Below are positions 50,764 through 59,783 of a stretch of DNA of 64,000 bases, one piece after another. The notes under the pieces were generated by a model. The model was not told where the DNA came from. It did not search any database and saw only the letters and a list, made by a program, of their open reading frames with translations. Origin of the DNA: JBDHBD01 sp039586095 (GTDB taxonomy: Bacteria; Gemmatimonadota; Gemmatimonadetes; Palauibacterales; Palauibacteraceae); contig JBDHLB010000009.1 of the NCBI GenBank assembly GCA_039586095.1, positions 8,532-72,531 of the forward strand. The letters run 5' to 3'. Made by a program: the position numbers and the translations under genes. Position 1 is the first letter of the stretch; each line of letters opens with the position of its first letter.

Positions 50764-52658
50764 AACGTTCTGGCCGCCGCAAGCAGGTCGACACACGCGC
50801 GGGGAGCGAGTGGACTCGAACCACCGATCATGCCACCGCCTACTCGGACAAGCTCAAGTCGATCATTCCCACGGGGCGCTGGGCCCTGCGCCTGATCTAC
50901 GCCACCAGCCCGTCCCTGCTTCTGGGGCTCGTCGCGCTGGTGTTCGTGCTGGGGCTGCTGCCGGCCGGCCTCGCCCTCACCGTGCGCGGCCTCGTGAACG
51001 CCGCGGTCGAAGTGCTCGACAATCCCGCTGTCGGTTTCAGCCCGATCCAGTTCTGGCTTCTGCTCGCCCTCCTCCTGTCCATCCTGGAGGCTGTCGGATT
51101 CAGCCTCGACACGTTCTTCAAGAAGCGTCTGGTCGATGAGCTGAACCTCAGGGTCAACAGCGATATCCTCAGTCATTCGTCCCGGCTCGATGTGGCTTTC
51201 TTCGAGGACCCGAGGGAACGGGACCTGATCGCGCGGACCCGGCAGGACTCGGCCGGGCAGCTGGTCCGCTTCGTCACGGAGCTGCTTCGCGCCGCGACGA
51301 ACCTGTTTCGTGCCGCTTCGCTGGTGAGCGTGCTCGCCTACATCGAGCCGCTGGTCCTGCTGGTGGTCCCCCCGTTTGCGATTCCGTTCCTTGCCTTCCA
51401 GTGGAAGCTGGCCCGAGAACGGTATGCGGAGCAGCACAGCCGGACGACAAAGCGGCGCTGGACGAGCTACTTCGTCAGCCTGATGACAGGTACCACGTCG
51501 GTGGGAGAGGTGAAGCTGTTGGGCATCGGGCCGCTGCTCATCAGAAGGTATCGGGAGCTCATGGAGGAGTTCCGCGTCCGCGATCGCCGCCTTCACCGGC
51601 GCAGTATGATCGGCGGCTCCGTGGCCGCCATCCTGGTGATTGTCGCCGTGTTCGCGATCTTCGTGCGCGTTGCCTACCGCGCCGTCCAGGGAGGGGCGAG
51701 CCTCGGGGATCTCGCCGTGTTCGCGGGCGCGACGGCCAGACTTCGGATCTCGCTCGACAACGCCATCGTCGCCGTGACCGTTGCTGCCGAGCAGGTCCTC
51801 TTCATCGCGAACCTCGAGAAGTTCCTGCAGGTCGAGCCACACGTCGCCAGAACAGGAGAGCGGGTGCCTCCGCTCGACCGAGGGGCAATCGAGCTCCGCG
51901 ACGTCACGTTCGCCTACCCGGGCTCGAAGGATCCGGTGCTGCAGAACCTGTCCCTGGAGATCCGGCCAGGAGAGACACTGGCGATCGTGGGTGAGAACGG
52001 CGCCGGCAAATCGACGCTCGTCAAGCTTCTGGCCCGCTTCTACGATCCCGACGAGGGGCAGGTGCTGTTCGACGGAGTCGATCTCAAGGAAGTGTCCGTG
52101 GAGCACCTGCACCGTAGAATGGGGCTGGTCCTTCAGACGTTCGGCCGGTACGAGACCACCGTCGCGGAGAACATCGCATACGGCAATCTGGAGGATTTGC
52201 TGGAGGATCCCGCCCGGATCGAAGAACTGGCTCGTGCCGTGGGACTGGATCAGAAGATCGAGTCACTGGACGAGGGCTACGAGACGCACCTGGGCCGGAT
52301 GTTCGGTACCGTGAACCTCTCCGGGGGTCAGTGGCAGAAGATCGCCGCGGCTCGGGCGCTGGCCCGGAACGCTTCGCTGCTCGTTCTCGACGAACCCACG
52401 TCGAATCTGGATGCGCGGGGAGAGCACGAGCTGTTCACTCGCTTCCGCGATATGGCCGCAGACAGAACGACTATCCTCATCTCGCACCGGTTCACCACGC
52501 TCAGCATGGCGGATCGGATCGCCGTCATGGCGAACGGGCGGATCGTCGAGCTGGGCACGCACGAAGCGCTGTGCGCTCAGGGAGGCGTCTACGCCACGCT
52601 GTACGGTTTCTACGAGCAGCTCCTGCCCGAACACCGGCTGCTGGGTCAGAGCTCCTGA
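50760..52658 (+). CDS. Half-size ABC transporter (permease plus ATPase)
   Basis: A 632-residue exporter: about six helices in residues 45-330, then the nucleotide-binding domain with Walker A GENGAGKST (411-419), Q-loop LVLQTFGRYETTVAENI, signature LSGGQ (520-524), Walker B LLVLDEPTSNLD and H-loop ISHRF. It should work as a homodimer moving a lipid-linked glycan, lipid or peptide outward. The start is a GTG overlapping the upstream stop; an open frame continues further upstream but is shadow. Convergent with the adenylation gene, overlapping 13 nt. Confidence 0.93.
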   Translation: MKRSGRRKQVDTRAGSEWTRTTDHATAYSDKLKSIIPTGRWALRLIYATSPSLLLGLVALVFVLGLLPAGLALTVRGLVNAAVEVLDNPAVGFSPIQFWLLLALLLSILEAVGFSLDTFFKKRLVDELNLRVNSDILSHSSRLDVAFFEDPRERDLIARTRQDSAGQLVRFVTELLRAATNLFRAASLVSVLAYIEPLVLLVVPPFAIPFLAFQWKLARERYAEQHSRTTKRRWTSYFVSLMTGTTSVGEVKLLGIGPLLIRRYRELMEEFRVRDRRLHRRSMIGGSVAAILVIVAVFAIFVRVAYRAVQGGASLGDLAVFAGATARLRISLDNAIVAVTVAAEQVLFIANLEKFLQVEPHVARTGERVPPLDRGAIELRDVTFAYPGSKDPVLQNLSLEIRPGETLAIVGENGAGKSTLVKLLARFYDPDEGQVLFDGVDLKEVSVEHLHRRMGLVLQTFGRYETTVAENIAYGNLEDLLEDPARIEELARAVGLDQKIESLDEGYETHLGRMFGTVNLSGGQWQKIAAARALARNASLLVLDEPTSNLDARGEHELFTRFRDMAADRTTILISHRFTTLSMADRIAVMANGRIVELGTHEALCAQGGVYATLYGFYEQLLPEHRLLGQSS

Positions 52659-54148
52659 CGCTGGACCTTGCCAGCGGCGCTGGTCGGCAGCTGTTCGCGA
52701 AATTCTATGACGCTCGGGACCTTGTAGTCCGCCAATCGATCGCGGCAGAGGGCGATCAACTCGTCTCGGCTGCACTCGCCTTTGGGCACCACGACGGCTC
52801 GCACCCGCTGATCTCCGTACGGCGTGTCCACGCCCGCGACGACCGCCTGCCCGACAGCGGGGTGACGCTCGAGGACCTGCTCGACTTCATAGGGATTGAC
52901 CTTGTAGCCCCCGCAGTTGATGAAGAGCGACTTCCGCCCGATCAGGCAGATGTTGCCGTTTGCGTCCTTACGTCCGACGTCTCCGGGAAAGAAGAAGCCC
53001 CCCTGGAAAGCCTTGGCCGTCGCCTCGGGAAGGCCAGGGTACAAAGTCGTCGCCGCAGGGCTGCGGATCCCGATGTCGCCTTCCTCTCCCGGTACCGCCG
53101 GTGTGCCATCCTCGCCGAAGATCTCTACCTCCACGCCCTCGATCGGGAGTCCTACCGACTCCAGTGACTCCCGCGGGTCGTCTGCCAGATTGAGAGCGAT
53201 GGTCCCCGTCTCGCTCGAACCATAGAGCTGGCGCACGAACAGTCCATATCGATCGTTGAAGGCGACGCTGGCCGCCTGCGGAAGCGGGGCGCTCGAGCTG
53301 AAGCAGTGGCGCAGCGAAGAGAAATCGACTGGCTCTGGCCACCGGCTCTCCGCCAGCACCTGAAACATGAACGGGACGCCGATGAAGATGTTGATCCGAT
53401 GCTCCTCGATGGCGCGCGCCACGGACCGTCGCTCGTACCTGGGAAGTGGCACGAGCGTCGCCCCGGAGACCATCGACGCCAGCATGCTGCGCGTGAGGCC
53501 GTTCACGTGGGAAAACGGCGCCACGCCGATCACGCGGACCTCCGGCGAAAAGCCGAGTGCCTTTGTAAGCCGATCCGTCTCGTACAACAGGTTGAAGTGC
53601 GTCCGAACGATTCGCTTCGGCTTCCCGGTACTGCCCGAAGAGTAGAGGTAGAGGACGGGGTCATCCGATGTCGCCGCCGCCTCCGACCAAGGTATCGCCT
53701 TTCCCTCGCCTTCACCCGAGGCATCCGGAGCATCGTCGTCGTCCACCTCGAACACGGCCTCGCGGTCCTCACCGCGGGCCGTCAGGAGTGCGGCCGTGCA
53801 GCGCTCGTGAAGATCCGCGTCCGTGATGAAGAACTCGACGCCCGCGTCGCCCAGCAACGACGCCATTTCCGTTTCGGTGAGCACCGGGTTGATCGGCACC
53901 ACGACGCCTCCTGCGTGCGCGGTGGCGAAGAACGCCCGGATGAACGCCGGACCGTTGGGCAGGGCGATCGCGACCCTGGTCCCGGAGCCCGCGCCCGATT
54001 CGCGCAACCTGTTGGCCAGTTGAGCCACGCCGCGTGCGAGCTCGCCGTACGTGATCGCATTCGACTTCCAGAGAATCGCCGGGTGCTGCGGATTCGCTTC
54101 CGCCGCAAGCCGGAAACGGTCGCCCAGGGTATTCGCGCTAGAACGCAT
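52646..54148 (-). CDS. Class-I adenylate-forming enzyme (acyl-CoA/acyl-ACP ligase type)
   Basis: A 500-residue ANL-superfamily ligase: A3 loop LYLYSSGSTGKPKRI, A5 QLYGSSETG, hinge region GGFFFPGDVGRKDANGN, and the catalytic Lys in TSAAGKVQRQEL at the C-terminus. It activates a carboxylic acid as the adenylate and loads it on a thiol. The gene overlaps the ACP gene by 11 nt, so the ACP is the expected acceptor. The nature of the acid is not clear from the pocket residues. Confidence 0.92.
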   Translation of the reverse strand: MRSSANTLGDRFRLAAEANPQHPAILWKSNAITYGELARGVAQLANRLRESGAGSGTRVAIALPNGPAFIRAFFATAHAGGVVVPINPVLTETEMASLLGDAGVEFFITDADLHERCTAALLTARGEDREAVFEVDDDDAPDASGEGEGKAIPWSEAAATSDDPVLYLYSSGSTGKPKRIVRTHFNLLYETDRLTKALGFSPEVRVIGVAPFSHVNGLTRSMLASMVSGATLVPLPRYERRSVARAIEEHRINIFIGVPFMFQVLAESRWPEPVDFSSLRHCFSSSAPLPQAASVAFNDRYGLFVRQLYGSSETGTIALNLADDPRESLESVGLPIEGVEVEIFGEDGTPAVPGEEGDIGIRSPAATTLYPGLPEATAKAFQGGFFFPGDVGRKDANGNICLIGRKSLFINCGGYKVNPYEVEQVLERHPAVGQAVVAGVDTPYGDQRVRAVVVPKGECSRDELIALCRDRLADYKVPSVIEFREQLPTSAAGKVQRQEL

Positions 54149-54452
54149 GCGATTCTCCCGTGGCAGCCACCGCCTCGATCTTGCGGCGCACCGCCTCCAC
54201 GAGGGACCCGAAGCTCTCGAGGCTCTCGGCGAACTCCTCTGCCTCGAGAAACAGGTCGAACTCGTTCTCGATCCGTATCATCAGACTCACCGTGTCGAGG
54301 GAGCTGAGCCCGATCCCCTGACCCACGATCGGCGTGTCCCGCTCGATCTCCTTCCACGACACGGCACCGCCCGTCTGCTCAGCCATGAGTTTTCTGAGCC
54401 GCTTCTCCAGATCCACAGGTCCGCCGCCTTCGTGCGGTACCGAATTGCTCAT
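54138..54452 (-). CDS. Acyl carrier protein
   Basis: A 104-residue helical carrier: the phosphopantetheine site is GIGLSSLDTV, with the Ser at 51 and a Ser instead of the usual Asp before it, followed by acidic helix IENEFDLFLEAEEF. It should be modified to the holo form by a phosphopantetheinyl transferase, not seen here. Starts at 54452, forming an ATGA overlap with the acyltransferase stop. Carries the acyl group loaded by the downstream ligase. Confidence 0.88.
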   Translation of the reverse strand: MSNSVPHEGGGPVDLEKRLRKLMAEQTGGAVSWKEIERDTPIVGQGIGLSSLDTVSLMIRIENEFDLFLEAEEFAESLESFGSLVEAVRRKIEAVAATGESHAF

Positions 54453-55243
54453 GGGCTGTTTACAGACCGAGGGTCGACTTCTTTTCTGCGAAAGAAGCGA
54501 AGCTCGCCCTCCCTGTAGCACCGGTGATGACGAGCGATGTAGGCCCTCACCGGGATCAGTTCCATCTCGGCGATTCCAGCCGCGACGTGTATCGTTGCGC
54601 CCTCGTCCCGGAGCCTCTTCAGCACGATCTCCCTATTGCAGGTGATCTCAGGGTTGTGTCCGCGCGTCTCCATCCAGCGCTCATTCCCGTGCTCGTCGAC
54701 GAGGAGCACGCGGACGTGACGTTTCGAGTACACATCGTGCTCCAGCGAGTCCTGCAGCAGGTGGTCCGCCAGGTGTCGGAACGTCATGAGACGTACGCCC
54801 AGGTTGAGAACCAGAGCCTCGCCCGCGTGCATGCGTTGAAAGGGCGAGTTCTCGTCGAACGGGGTGGGGCAGAGCTCGTGACCTTCCGTGAGCTCGGTGG
54901 CGCGAGCACCACGGGCGGCCACAGCGTGCGTGGCGTGCAGGCTTCTCCGAGTACCGGGCATGCGACGTAACAGCTCGGTCAGGAGTCCGGTCTGTGAGGG
55001 TGTGCGGTGCCAATCGAAACTCGGGCTACTCGCCAGGTACACGGCCGACCGGCCCCGCATCGGATAGGTGGGCATGACCAGCGTGCCGCCCTCGCCGACG
55101 GCACCGCACAGGGCGTCGAGAAGCTGCATGGGCGATTCTGCGACTGACGCCATCTTGCTCCATGAGCTGTGAACGAAGATGATCCGGTCCCTGAGCGGCA
55201 AGCGGTCCAATGCCTCGGAGAACAGGTCGGGACGACCGCTCAT
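54449..55243 (-). CDS. AAC(3)-family N-acyltransferase
   Basis: A 264-residue protein of the aminoglycoside 3-N-acetyltransferase fold: IIFVHSSWSKMASV, GTLVMPTYPM, SFDWHRTPSQTGLLTELLRRMPGT and the HATHAVAARGARA segment. In polysaccharide loci this fold acylates an amino sugar. Next to an ACP and an acid ligase, the natural donor may be an acyl-ACP rather than acetyl-CoA (inference). Its start overlaps the toroid gene stop by 4 nt. Confidence 0.85.
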   Translation of the reverse strand: MSGRPDLFSEALDRLPLRDRIIFVHSSWSKMASVAESPMQLLDALCGAVGEGGTLVMPTYPMRGRSAVYLASSPSFDWHRTPSQTGLLTELLRRMPGTRRSLHATHAVAARGARATELTEGHELCPTPFDENSPFQRMHAGEALVLNLGVRLMTFRHLADHLLQDSLEHDVYSKRHVRVLLVDEHGNERWMETRGHNPEITCNREIVLKRLRDEGATIHVAAGIAEMELIPVRAYIARHHRCYREGELRFFRRKEVDPRSVNSP

Positions 55244-56433
55244 TGCGCCTCGGAGGCGCGGTCAGCTTCCGCTATTGGCGCGGCGCGGTCGAGGGCCACG
55301 CTGGCTCTCTTCTCCCGGACCGCCCGTGCTTCCCGGGCCTGTACCTCCATGACGTTCGCGTCCACCGCGAACTTGCACGCCCAGTTGGGCAGCCTGTTCG
55401 GCATGTAATCGCCGTCGATTGGCCACGACCCGGCGACGCCGCCTCTCACACCGGGCGATCCCTCGAGCATGATCGTCCGCCGTACGTATCGGTTCGCCAG
55501 GAGCGCGGCATCCCGGTATTTCGAGTCGCCCGTGAAGTCATACAGCATGAACCAGCAGCAGGCGATCTGTGCCGTGCCCGTCAGGCAAGCCGAGTGAGCC
55601 GCCGCTCGCCAGGTCCGGTCCAGGCGACCCGGTATGAAACCATCAGCGTCCATGACGCGAATCAGCGCATCGGCCGTTCGTCGCGCCGCTCTCAAGTACG
55701 CTTCCTCGGGCCGAAACCGATGGCCCTCCAGCACACCCCGCAAGGCATAAGCGATCGTGTGCGTCACCGGTCGCTCGAACGTCCGCAGGTCGCACGCTTC
55801 GAACCAGCCGTTCTCGAGCTGAAGGCCCAGCGCCCAGTCGATGTTCGCCCGGGCCGCTTCGGCGTATCCACGGTCCGGGTCGATGCGAGCCGCCTCGAAC
55901 AGGCCCCAGCAAGTCTGAATTTCGTATGTCTTCGCCCCGGGCGCCGTAAACGCCGACGGATTCACCGACCATGCGCCATCGTCATCCTGCGTGTCGACGA
56001 GCCAATCCGCGGCCCGCCGCATCGACTGTCGGTAACGCGATCCCCACTCCTTCACGCCGGCCGCGAGACCGATGAGAATCTGCCCGGTATTGAAGGTGAC
56101 AGGCACGACGGGCACGACCCCCATCCGACCGCCTCGAAACGCCCCGCTCTCGAACTGGATCGAAACCAGCCAATCGAGCATACGACGCACTCGGTCACGC
56201 AACCCGCCGTCGCCCTTCCGGAGAGCGTGGTCGAGCAGGGTCGGAGCGATGTAGCCCGTCGTTTCCGGGTACGATGTGGACCACCCGTCCTCGCGGTGGA
56301 AGAAGCTCGCCACGCCCCCGTCGCCCGTCGCCGAGAAATCCTGGGCGCGGCACAGCCAGCTGATCCCTTCCTCGACGACCCGTCGAGCGCCCGGGTCGGA
56401 GGTGGGTGGCCTCGTCGTCTCAGATCCGTACAA
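55240..56433 (-). CDS. Alpha-toroid (terpene-cyclase/GH-like fold) protein of the glycan locus
   Basis: A 397-residue protein with repeated helix-hairpin units: ISWLCRAQDFSATGDGGVASFF, RRMLDWLVSIQFESGAFRGG, AADWLVDTQDDDGAWS and NIDWALGLQLENGWFEA. W-L..Q...G.W repeats are typical of six-barrel alpha-toroids such as prenyltransferase/squalene-cyclase relatives and unsaturated-glycan hydrolases. No DxDD cyclase motif is visible, so a terpene cyclase is unlikely. Similar proteins occur in exopolysaccharide loci (VpsJ-like). First gene of the acylation block (55240-56433, then 54449, 54138, 52646). Confidence 0.75.
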   Translation of the reverse strand: MYGSETTRPPTSDPGARRVVEEGISWLCRAQDFSATGDGGVASFFHREDGWSTSYPETTGYIAPTLLDHALRKGDGGLRDRVRRMLDWLVSIQFESGAFRGGRMGVVPVVPVTFNTGQILIGLAAGVKEWGSRYRQSMRRAADWLVDTQDDDGAWSVNPSAFTAPGAKTYEIQTCWGLFEAARIDPDRGYAEAARANIDWALGLQLENGWFEACDLRTFERPVTHTIAYALRGVLEGHRFRPEEAYLRAARRTADALIRVMDADGFIPGRLDRTWRAAAHSACLTGTAQIACCWFMLYDFTGDSKYRDAALLANRYVRRTIMLEGSPGVRGGVAGSWPIDGDYMPNRLPNWACKFAVDANVMEVQAREARAVREKRASVALDRAAPIAEADRASEAQ

Positions 56434-56558
56434 TGTCTCTCCATCGTTTGCCAGAATCGTTCGTTTCCGGTCCAGAATCTGCGTTGGCCTGCTTCAGATG
56501 CCGCCGCTTCGTCATTGGCTGGCCTGGATCCGGTCCCGAGGTCAGGAAAGCACATTCT

Positions 56559-57641
56559 ATGCCCAAATCGAGCCACACGCCCGAGGCCAGGAACCCCGAT
56601 TCGGGCCAGATCTCCGCTCCCCTGACCGTCGTGTTCGCCGGCCACCTCCTCCACTTCGTGGATCCACTGATCGAGTATCTGCGGTCGGACCCGCAGTACA
56701 ACGTGCTCGTCGACCTGTGGAAGGGGCACCGATTTCACGACGAGGCTTCGAGCGAGCGTTGCGTGGCTGCGGCGGATGTCATCTTCTGCGAGTGGTGTCT
56801 GGGCAACGCCGTGTGGTACTCGAAGCGCAAGCGGGCCAACCAGAAGCTGCTCCTGCGCTTCCACCGACAGGAGTTCTTCGGACGTCCACGCACCAGATAC
56901 GTTCCTCAGGTCGACTGGGAGGCCGTGGATGCGGCCATTGCCATCGCGCCCCATTTCCGAGATGAGCTACGGTCCGCAGGACTGACGGAACGGGACAAGT
57001 TCCATTTCATCCCCAACCTGTTCGATACCGGGCGCTTCGACCGACCGAAGCCGGCCGACGCCCGTTTCCGGATCGGTGTCGTCAAGTATGCGCCGATGCG
57101 CAAGCGACCTGACGTGGTGCTCCAGATCTTCGAGCGTCTCAAAGCTACGGAACCCCGATTTCAGCTCACCTTCATCGGCCGACGTCCCGAGCAAGTGGAC
57201 TGGGTCTGGAACAAACCGGCCGAGCGGGCATTCGTGAACCAGTTTCTCCGGTCTGTGGAAGCGTCGCCACACCGATCGTCCATCTCGTTCGAGGACTACA
57301 CGGATGACATGCCGGCCTGGTATTCACGGTTCGGCGTCATTCTCTCGACCAGCGACTCCGAGGGCTCGCACCAGGCCGTGGCAGAGGGTATGGCCTCTGG
57401 AGCCGTGCCGGTCATCCGCGACTGGCCTGGCGCCGACAGACTGTATCCGGCCCGCTACGTGTTCTCCGACGTCGAGCAGGCCACGCGGCAGATCCTTTGG
57501 GCCACGGATCCGGACCGCTTCCCGAAGCTGTCTCGATCCGTGAAGGAGTGGGCGTCCCGATTCGATACGAGTACCGTTGCGAAGCAGATTGTGCGGCTCT
57601 TTCACGAGCCCGGAGCTCGACCGGTGGATACCGATGAATGA
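56559..57641 (+). CDS. Family-4-type glycosyltransferase
   Basis: A 360-residue GT-B protein: VVFAGHLLHFVDPLIEYL, a Rossmann-like beginning; IPNLFDTGRFDRPKPAD at the hinge; FRIGVVKYAPMRKRPDVVL; ISFEDYTDDMPAWYSRFGVILSTS; and EGSHQAVAEGMASGAVPVI, the donor-site E region. AGGAAAG lies 9 nt before the ATG at 56559. Its stop overlaps the heparinase-like gene start by 8 nt. Sugar donor unknown. Confidence 0.85.
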   Translation: MPKSSHTPEARNPDSGQISAPLTVVFAGHLLHFVDPLIEYLRSDPQYNVLVDLWKGHRFHDEASSERCVAAADVIFCEWCLGNAVWYSKRKRANQKLLLRFHRQEFFGRPRTRYVPQVDWEAVDAAIAIAPHFRDELRSAGLTERDKFHFIPNLFDTGRFDRPKPADARFRIGVVKYAPMRKRPDVVLQIFERLKATEPRFQLTFIGRRPEQVDWVWNKPAERAFVNQFLRSVEASPHRSSISFEDYTDDMPAWYSRFGVILSTSDSEGSHQAVAEGMASGAVPVIRDWPGADRLYPARYVFSDVEQATRQILWATDPDRFPKLSRSVKEWASRFDTSTVAKQIVRLFHEPGARPVDTDE

Positions 57642-59568
57642 GTTGTCGTGGAAGGACCTGGTCGGGGGCTTTCGACCCGATAGGCTTCGAATCACGATCG
57701 ATGGAGACGACGTCGGCCTGGTAGCCGATGCACGCCATGTGCGCGACCACTTCCTGCGAACCGACGCGCACACGGGAATGCGGGACGATGCAGCCACCTG
57801 GTACTGGTGTCCATCGGTGGATGCGGCCAACGGAATAGTCGAGCGATCCATCTACACTTTTCCCTCGCACCCTCCTGTCCGGCTACCGGGGCGACTCACG
57901 TGGTCCGAGGACCCGTTCGAGAGCTCGAACTGGCGGTTCTATCTTCACAGTCTGAGAGCGGTCGAGCAGCTCCTGGGAGCCTTCGTAGAGACAGGTCGGG
58001 AGCCTTTTCTTCGAACGGCGGCAGAGCTCGCCGACAGCTGGATCCGGCACAACACGACGGCGACGCCGCCCAGTGACAAGTCGTGGCACGATCACACGAC
58101 GGCGAACCGCTTGACGCAGATGGTGCTGCTCTGGCAGCGTCGCGCGGTTCGAGCGCAGAGCGAGCGCCGGGTCGGCCGACTGCTCTCCGCGATCCACTTG
58201 CACGCGGAGGTTCTCAGCCTCGAGTCGTTCTACACGCGCCATCACAATCATGGCCTCTGCCAGGCCGTAGCACTGCTGCAGGCCGCGACGGCGTTTCCCG
58301 AGTTTGCCCGAGGCCGAGTGTGGCGCGAGACAGCACTTGCCCGACTGGACGACGAGGCACGGTTCGGTTTTACGGACGAGGGAGTTCACAGAGAGAACAG
58401 CCCGCTGTACCATCGATACGCCCTCGTCCTGCTCGATCGAGCCGTGTCGCTCGTGCAGCCACGCGTACACGACGCACTGCCGAACCTGCCAGGCTTGATC
58501 GAGCGCGGCTATCGCTACCTGGCTCACGCCGTGCTGCCGAACGGCGAGTTTCCGCTTTTTGGCGATACGGATACCCAGCACAAAGCGACCTGGATGCCCG
58601 ATGGGAAGGCCGGCGGGCGAGAGATGACCGTGCCCGATCAACTCGAGGGAGGAGAGCTGGCTCGTTACTCGTTCACGCAAGGCCGTGAGGGTCCGCGACC
58701 CCCGCAATCCGATACCGTCGGACTCTTTCGGGAGAGCGGCTACCTTTTCGTGAGGGATGGCTGGCGCGGTCGGGAAACGTTCGGCGACACTGTGCACTTT
58801 GCACTGAAGGCTGCAGCACCAGCGGCCGCCCATCGACACGCCGATATCCTGTCCTTTTGCCTGTACGGGTATGGTGAACGCTGGATCGTGGATTCCGGGA
58901 CGCTGTGGCGACGCGAGGGGGCGGAGTCGTACTGGCGGCACCTCCGCGGGGCAGCTGCGCACAATCTCGTTCTGTTTGACGGAGGGGAGAGCCAGGGCTC
59001 GCGGGATTCGTTGCATGGAGCGATCGCGGGAATCACAAGATGTCACCGTCTGGCCGACGACGTCTACGCGGCTGCCAGCTGTGAGTACGACGGCATCGGA
59101 CGCCACCTTCGCGAGATTCTCTTCTTCGATGACGCTCGGCTCTTTGTCCGCGATACCGTGGATGTTCCCGGCTCGGAGGACGAGCATGACTACGAGCTGC
59201 TCTTCCAGCTCGCTCCCGACAGGCGCGTGTCCTGGCTCGACACGGCGTATCTCGTGTCCTCTCCGAAGCGAGCCAGGGACCAGCTGGTGATTGCCCCTCG
59301 GCGACCCGATTCATTGGAGCATACCACGTTCGAAGGCCTGACCTCGCCGACGATCCGAGGCTGGACCTCACTCGACGGAGAGACCCTGGAAGCCGCTCCC
59401 GTGGTCTCGCTGCGAGCCCGCCAACATCGTTGGGTCTTCGAGACCCTCATCTACTTTCGAAGGGCAGCGGGATCAGGAGCCGAGAGGCTCTCCGATGAGG
59501 TGAGGGAAGCCTTCGAGCGCTGTCTCGCCGTCTACCGGCGCTTTCCGACTCAGGGGCAGAGGTTGTAG
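57634..59568 (+). CDS. Heparinase II/III-like polysaccharide lyase
   Basis: A 644-residue protein with an alpha-toroid N-terminal half and a beta-sandwich C-terminal half. The catalytic-type HHNHG lies at residues 203-207 and HRHADILSF begins the second domain, both typical of heparinase II/III family lyases. WRFYLHSLRAVEQLL and HRENSPLYHRYALVLLDRA also match. I see no clear signal peptide, so it may act in the cytoplasm or use another route. It could trim or recycle uronic-acid-containing glycan. The ATG at 57634 overlaps the previous gene's stop by 8 nt. Confidence 0.85.
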   Translation: MNELSWKDLVGGFRPDRLRITIDGDDVGLVADARHVRDHFLRTDAHTGMRDDAATWYWCPSVDAANGIVERSIYTFPSHPPVRLPGRLTWSEDPFESSNWRFYLHSLRAVEQLLGAFVETGREPFLRTAAELADSWIRHNTTATPPSDKSWHDHTTANRLTQMVLLWQRRAVRAQSERRVGRLLSAIHLHAEVLSLESFYTRHHNHGLCQAVALLQAATAFPEFARGRVWRETALARLDDEARFGFTDEGVHRENSPLYHRYALVLLDRAVSLVQPRVHDALPNLPGLIERGYRYLAHAVLPNGEFPLFGDTDTQHKATWMPDGKAGGREMTVPDQLEGGELARYSFTQGREGPRPPQSDTVGLFRESGYLFVRDGWRGRETFGDTVHFALKAAAPAAAHRHADILSFCLYGYGERWIVDSGTLWRREGAESYWRHLRGAAAHNLVLFDGGESQGSRDSLHGAIAGITRCHRLADDVYAAASCEYDGIGRHLREILFFDDARLFVRDTVDVPGSEDEHDYELLFQLAPDRRVSWLDTAYLVSSPKRARDQLVIAPRRPDSLEHTTFEGLTSPTIRGWTSLDGETLEAAPVVSLRARQHRWVFETLIYFRRAAGSGAERLSDEVREAFERCLAVYRRFPTQGQRL

Positions 59569-59783
59569 GATCGGCGCCACACGTGAGCTTCGGCGCACTC
59601 TGCTCCGAGCTGGCCTCCGACCTCGGAAGACCCACAAATGCCAGCGCAGACGTTGCCTTCGGGCAGGGCCGCGCAGCGAGTCTGACGACGCGTTCTATGG
59701 CGTAGATATTGTATCGGAGCGATGTCTGGGCTCGCGTCAAAACCGTCAGAAACCCCGAACAAGTCCCGAGGACCAGATTGTCT

